NCBI GenBank assembly: GCA_024225635.1
Contig: JAAEMK010000539.1
Span: 1-64,000, forward strand
Source of the DNA: Desulfobacteraceae bacterium
GTDB taxonomy: Bacteria > Desulfobacterota > Desulfobacteria > Desulfobacterales > Desulfobacteraceae
Reading direction: 5' to 3'
DNA length: 64,000 nucleotides
Below the pieces are notes generated by a model that was not told the origin of the DNA, did not search any database, and saw only the letters and a list, made by a program, of their open reading frames with translations. Below, piece after piece: positions 61,312-64,000 of the stretch; the first letter of the stretch is position 1; every line of letters starts with the position of its first letter. Position numbers and translations under genes: made by a program.

Positions 61312-62007
61312 CTATATTACCTCGGGCCAAGGTATTCGTCCAAAGGGATTGCTCTTCAGATAATCCTGCACCAGGATGGCCCCGTCGACCACGGATGCGA
61401 ACTCAACCTGGCCATCGGTTTTGCCCCCTACCCCTGCAGCCACATGCTCCCCGATCATCACCTGGGTGGGCCTGAAATCCAGGGCCAGCACCATGGCGTT
61501 TTCGTTATCCGGCCGTCCGGCATGGACCTGGCCGAGCAGCCGTCCCATCACCAGGATATCTCCGCCGGCTGTAATCTGGGCGCCGGGATTGACATCGCCT
61601 GTGATGATCAGGTGCTTTTTGGCCTCGATATTCTGGCCGGAACGAACCCTGCCCCTTAACATGAGCACATCGCTTCTACGATGGGTCCAGCCCCGTGAAA
61701 GATCCCGCTGCCGGATACGCTCAACCGGAATCACGCGCTTCTCGGGCGGCCGGGTGACCACCCCCACGTCATACCTTTTTTTCAAAAAAGCACCCAGTGA
61801 GTTCACCAGCTCATCCGCGTCCCCGGCGTCACCGGCGTCACCGATATCGATGACCACCCTGGCGTTAATGGCCAGGTGCTTAAGACGTTCGAAAAGCCTG
61901 GCAATCTCGTCTTTTAACAGCTCTTCAGGTCTTGAAGGATCCAGGGTCACCCAGAATCCATCCCCGACCCCCTTTAATTTAACGGGAGGCGCATCCTCTA
62001 ATATCAT
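61312..62007 (-). CDS. minC: Septum-site-determining protein MinC
   Basis: A 231-residue FtsZ-assembly inhibitor. The C-terminal domain with its beta-helix is clear (GQNIEAKKHLIITGDVNPGAQI, quoted in part, and GRLLGQVHAG); the N-terminal domain is more divergent. In the interdomain region there is a GDAGDAGDADE stretch encoded by near-perfect 9-base repeats. It is separated from minD by 55 bases, without obvious terminator. Confidence 0.92.
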   Translation of the reverse strand: MILEDAPPVKLKGVGDGFWVTLDPSRPEELLKDEIARLFERLKHLAINARVVIDIGDAGDAGDADELVNSLGAFLKKRYDVGVVTRPPEKRVIPVERIRQRDLSRGWTHRRSDVLMLRGRVRSGQNIEAKKHLIITGDVNPGAQITAGGDILVMGRLLGQVHAGRPDNENAMVLALDFRPTQVMIGEHVAAGVGGKTDGQVEFASVVDGAILVQDYLKSNPFGRIPWPEVI

Positions 62008-62155
62008 AAATTGATTCCATTGTTAACACCAACGTTCCTGGTTCCGGTTCAATTACCGAAACCGCGATGTGAAAAGACTATAAAAAATGAGAAATAAGGT
62101 GTCAAGAAGGAATGTCAAACCCCAGGCACTAAAACGGCCCGGGATTTGACAATTG

Positions 62156-63298
62156 TTAGGATTCAAGTACCTCTCTGAGCTTGTAGGAGAACGCGCTGAT
62201 ACTGAAAGGCTTGAGAATAAACCCCTTGCACCCTGCGTCCAGCATCTCTTCGGCGGCACTGTCGATGGTGTGGCCGGTGGAGATCAGCACCCGGACATCC
62301 GGATCGATCTCCTGGAGGCGCCTGAAGGTTTCGGAACCGTCCATGCCGGGCATGATCATGTCCAGGACCACCAGGTCAAACCCTTCCCCCGACTGGAAAA
62401 GTTCAAGGGCCGCATCGCCGCTCTGGGCCGTTGCCACCCGGTATCCGAGCTCCTCCAGCACCTCCCGCCCCATCTCCAGGATGATCTCCTCGTCATCCAC
62501 AAGCAGAATGGTTTCAAAACCCATGAGCATCTCCTCCTGGTGAATGCCGGCGTCAAGGCGCTCCGACTCGTCCACCTGGGAGAGAATGATGGAAAAGGTG
62601 GTACCCACGTTCACGGTGCTCCACACTTCGATCACCCCGCCATGGTTGCGGATGATACCGTGGGAGGCGGCAAGCCCGAGCCCCTTGCCGTGGCCGTCGC
62701 TCATGCACCGGGTGGTATAGAACGGATCAAAAACCCGCTCGAGGGTCTCCTTGTCCATGCCGACCCCGGTGTCGCTCACCGTGATCTTGGCAAATTTCCC
62801 CGGCTTGAGCCCCCTGGATTCGGCCGAACTGTTGACGATCCTGGCCGATTCGGTGACAACGGTGAGTTCCCCGCCGTTGGGCATGGCGACAACGGCGTTC
62901 TCAAGGACATTCATCAGCACCAGGCGTATCTGGTGCTGGTCCACCTCGCATATCAGGGTATCATCGCAAAGGTCGGTCTCAAGCTTGATCCCCTTGTCGG
63001 ACAGGGAGAGCTTTCGCAGGGATGAAATGACAAGCTTGTTGAGTTCGATGGGCTCCACATGGTATTTTCCGGCCCTGGCAAACCCGAGGAGCTGGCCGGT
63101 TATCTCCGCTCCCTTGTTTACACTTCGTATGATCTCCGACACATGCCGGTAAAATGGATGGGATGGTTTCAGGTCCTTGAGCATGAGGCAGGCCCGGCCC
63201 TGTATGGCCATAAGAAGGTTATTGAAATCGTGGGCAACTCCCCCGGCCAGGGTCTCCACAGCGCCCTTTTCTCCTTTATTAAGATGTTTCAGCGTCAT
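62156..63298 (-). CDS. Soluble hybrid histidine kinase (HisKA-HATPase-receiver)
   Basis: A 380-residue cytoplasmic protein. A dimerisation/phosphoacceptor helix with GGVAHDFNNLLMAI (near residue 20) is followed by a HATPase with GKGLGLAASHGI and a C-terminal receiver (LLVDDEEIILEM, LVVLDMIMPGMDG, KPFS). There is no sensor domain, so an unseen partner must provide the signal. The start at 63298 is supported by GAGGAA; the frame is open 25 codons further. It is 125 bases from a LuxR-type response regulator on the same strand, which may be its partner. Confidence 0.9.
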   Translation of the reverse strand: MTLKHLNKGEKGAVETLAGGVAHDFNNLLMAIQGRACLMLKDLKPSHPFYRHVSEIIRSVNKGAEITGQLLGFARAGKYHVEPIELNKLVISSLRKLSLSDKGIKLETDLCDDTLICEVDQHQIRLVLMNVLENAVVAMPNGGELTVVTESARIVNSSAESRGLKPGKFAKITVSDTGVGMDKETLERVFDPFYTTRCMSDGHGKGLGLAASHGIIRNHGGVIEVWSTVNVGTTFSIILSQVDESERLDAGIHQEEMLMGFETILLVDDEEIILEMGREVLEELGYRVATAQSGDAALELFQSGEGFDLVVLDMIMPGMDGSETFRRLQEIDPDVRVLISTGHTIDSAAEEMLDAGCKGFILKPFSISAFSYKLREVLES

Positions 63299-63423
63299 GC
63301 AACGTTCCTCTCTGTAAAGAAATTGGTTGACCACTTCAACATATACATGACGGTGATAGGAAAAAAAAGACAAGGGTGCAATCAGGGAAAACCTGAATTC
63401 AAGTCTCGAAAAACCCTATTTCG

Positions 63424-64000
63424 TCACTCCAGGGAGATGATCCCCTCTTTGATGGCAAACCGGGTCAGGCCCGCCACCGTATGGATATTGAGCTTCTTCA
63501 TGATGTTCCTGCGATGGGTCTCAACGGTCTTGACGCTGACGAACATCTTCTCTGCAATCTCCCGGGTCTTGCCGCCTTCGGCAATGAGCTGAAGCACCTC
63601 ACGCTCTTTTTTGGTGAATTTGCCATAGGGGAGTTTCCGGTTCCCGTCAAAGGCCTTGGTATAATTTTCCACAAAGGTTCTGGCGATGGCGGGGCTGATG
63701 TAGAAGTTGCCCTTGTGCACCTGGAGGATGGCGTCGTAGAGCTCCTCAAAGGCGCAATTCTTCAGCACATAGCCGGAAGCGCCGGAGACAAACATCCTGT
63801 CCACATATCGCCTGGAGGAATGCATGGAGAGGGCGAGCACCTTGGTGCCGGGCGCCTCTTTCAGTATCCTCTCCGTTGCCTCGTCGCCGTTCATGTCGGG
63901 CATGCTCACATCCATCATCACAATATCGGGCCGGAACTTCACGGCAAAGTCCACCGCCTCCCGGCCGTTTTCGGCAACCCCGGGCACCTGGAGCCCCTTT
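63424..64000 (-). CDS. NarL/LuxR-type response regulator, truncated at window edge
   Basis: The visible C-terminal 192 residues contain most of a receiver (phospho-acceptor in IVMMDVSMPDMNG, lysine in LKNCAFEEL) and a LuxR-type helix-turn-helix (FTKKEREVLQLIAEG, SVKTVETHRRNIMKKL). The start lies beyond 64000. It probably controls transcription, and may be paired with the soluble hybrid kinase just downstream. Confidence 0.92.
   Translation of the reverse strand, partial: KGLQVPGVAENGREAVDFAVKFRPDIVMMDVSMPDMNGDEATERILKEAPGTKVLALSMHSSRRYVDRMFVSGASGYVLKNCAFEELYDAILQVHKGNFYISPAIARTFVENYTKAFDGNRKLPYGKFTKKEREVLQLIAEGGKTREIAEKMFVSVKTVETHRRNIMKKLNIHTVAGLTRFAIKEGIISLE

Overview
The window is a 64 kb chromosomal segment that looks like a mesophilic, probably marine, sulfate-reducing member of the Desulfobacterota (Desulfobacteraceae or Desulfosarcinaceae type). 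This is inferred from gene content, not from a marker gene. It holds an FmdE-family protein beside a FecCD-type ABC importer, a YedF selenium-metabolism protein, an AmrS-type radical SAM enzyme, UbiX/UbiA-like genes beside an aminofutalosine-deaminase-like amidohydrolase, an acyl-CoA dehydrogenase, MinCDE, and many two-component proteins. Most of the window is GC-rich with strong GGAGG-type ribosome sites and many ATGA-type overlaps. I saw no tRNA, rRNA, CRISPR array, insertion sequence or integrase.

Layout. 0-2 kb: end of a metal/cobalamin-type ABC importer plus FmdE. 2-5.8 kb: MBL hydrolase and SixA-like phosphatase (minus), PHP phosphoesterase and acyl-CoA dehydrogenase (plus). 5.9-6.9 kb: ribB with an FMN riboswitch and a good promoter. 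7.2-11.6 kb: a beta-propeller sensor kinase and its response regulator. 11.6-15.7 kb: a minus-strand operon ubiA-like, ubiX-like, cca, amidohydrolase (quinone-related). 15.9-18.5 kb: AmrS, a methyltransferase, YedF. 18.5-22.6 kb: an envelope operon (unknown membrane protein, class A PBP, SPOR protein).

22.7-35.0 kb is an AT-richer accessory island. It has an Abi-type HEPN protein, a response regulator, two giant tandemly duplicated hybrid kinases each with four periplasmic solute-binding domains, and an apparent azlC remnant. 35.1-42.5 kb is one translationally coupled operon: anti-sigma factor, Spy/CpxP-like periplasmic sensor, ECF sigma factor, TolC-like lipoprotein, membrane fusion protein, RND pump. 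It looks like a self-contained stress-induced efflux locus.

43.7-53.7 kb is a phosphate-signalling region: phoR-phoB, a diguanylate cyclase, phoU-pstB-pstA-pstC-pstS, and directly upstream an Hpt / receiver-PP2C / RsbW-like kinase set. Eleven-base-pair direct repeats upstream of phoB and pstS are candidate PhoB sites. 53.8-55.5 kb: panB with a DUF2520 protein. 55.8-60.2 kb: hisS-aspS-xpt-HD phosphohydrolase. 60.2-62 kb: minCDE. 62.1-64 kb: a soluble hybrid kinase and a truncated LuxR-type response regulator.

Most notable: the four-sensor kinase pair with a visible duplication junction and an in-frame receiver-domain difference; the Hpt/PP2C/RsbW set fused to the Pho locus together with a diguanylate cyclase; a cysteine-rich tail shared by two response regulators from separate loci; and two genes whose 3' ends are repeated as decaying tandem copies.
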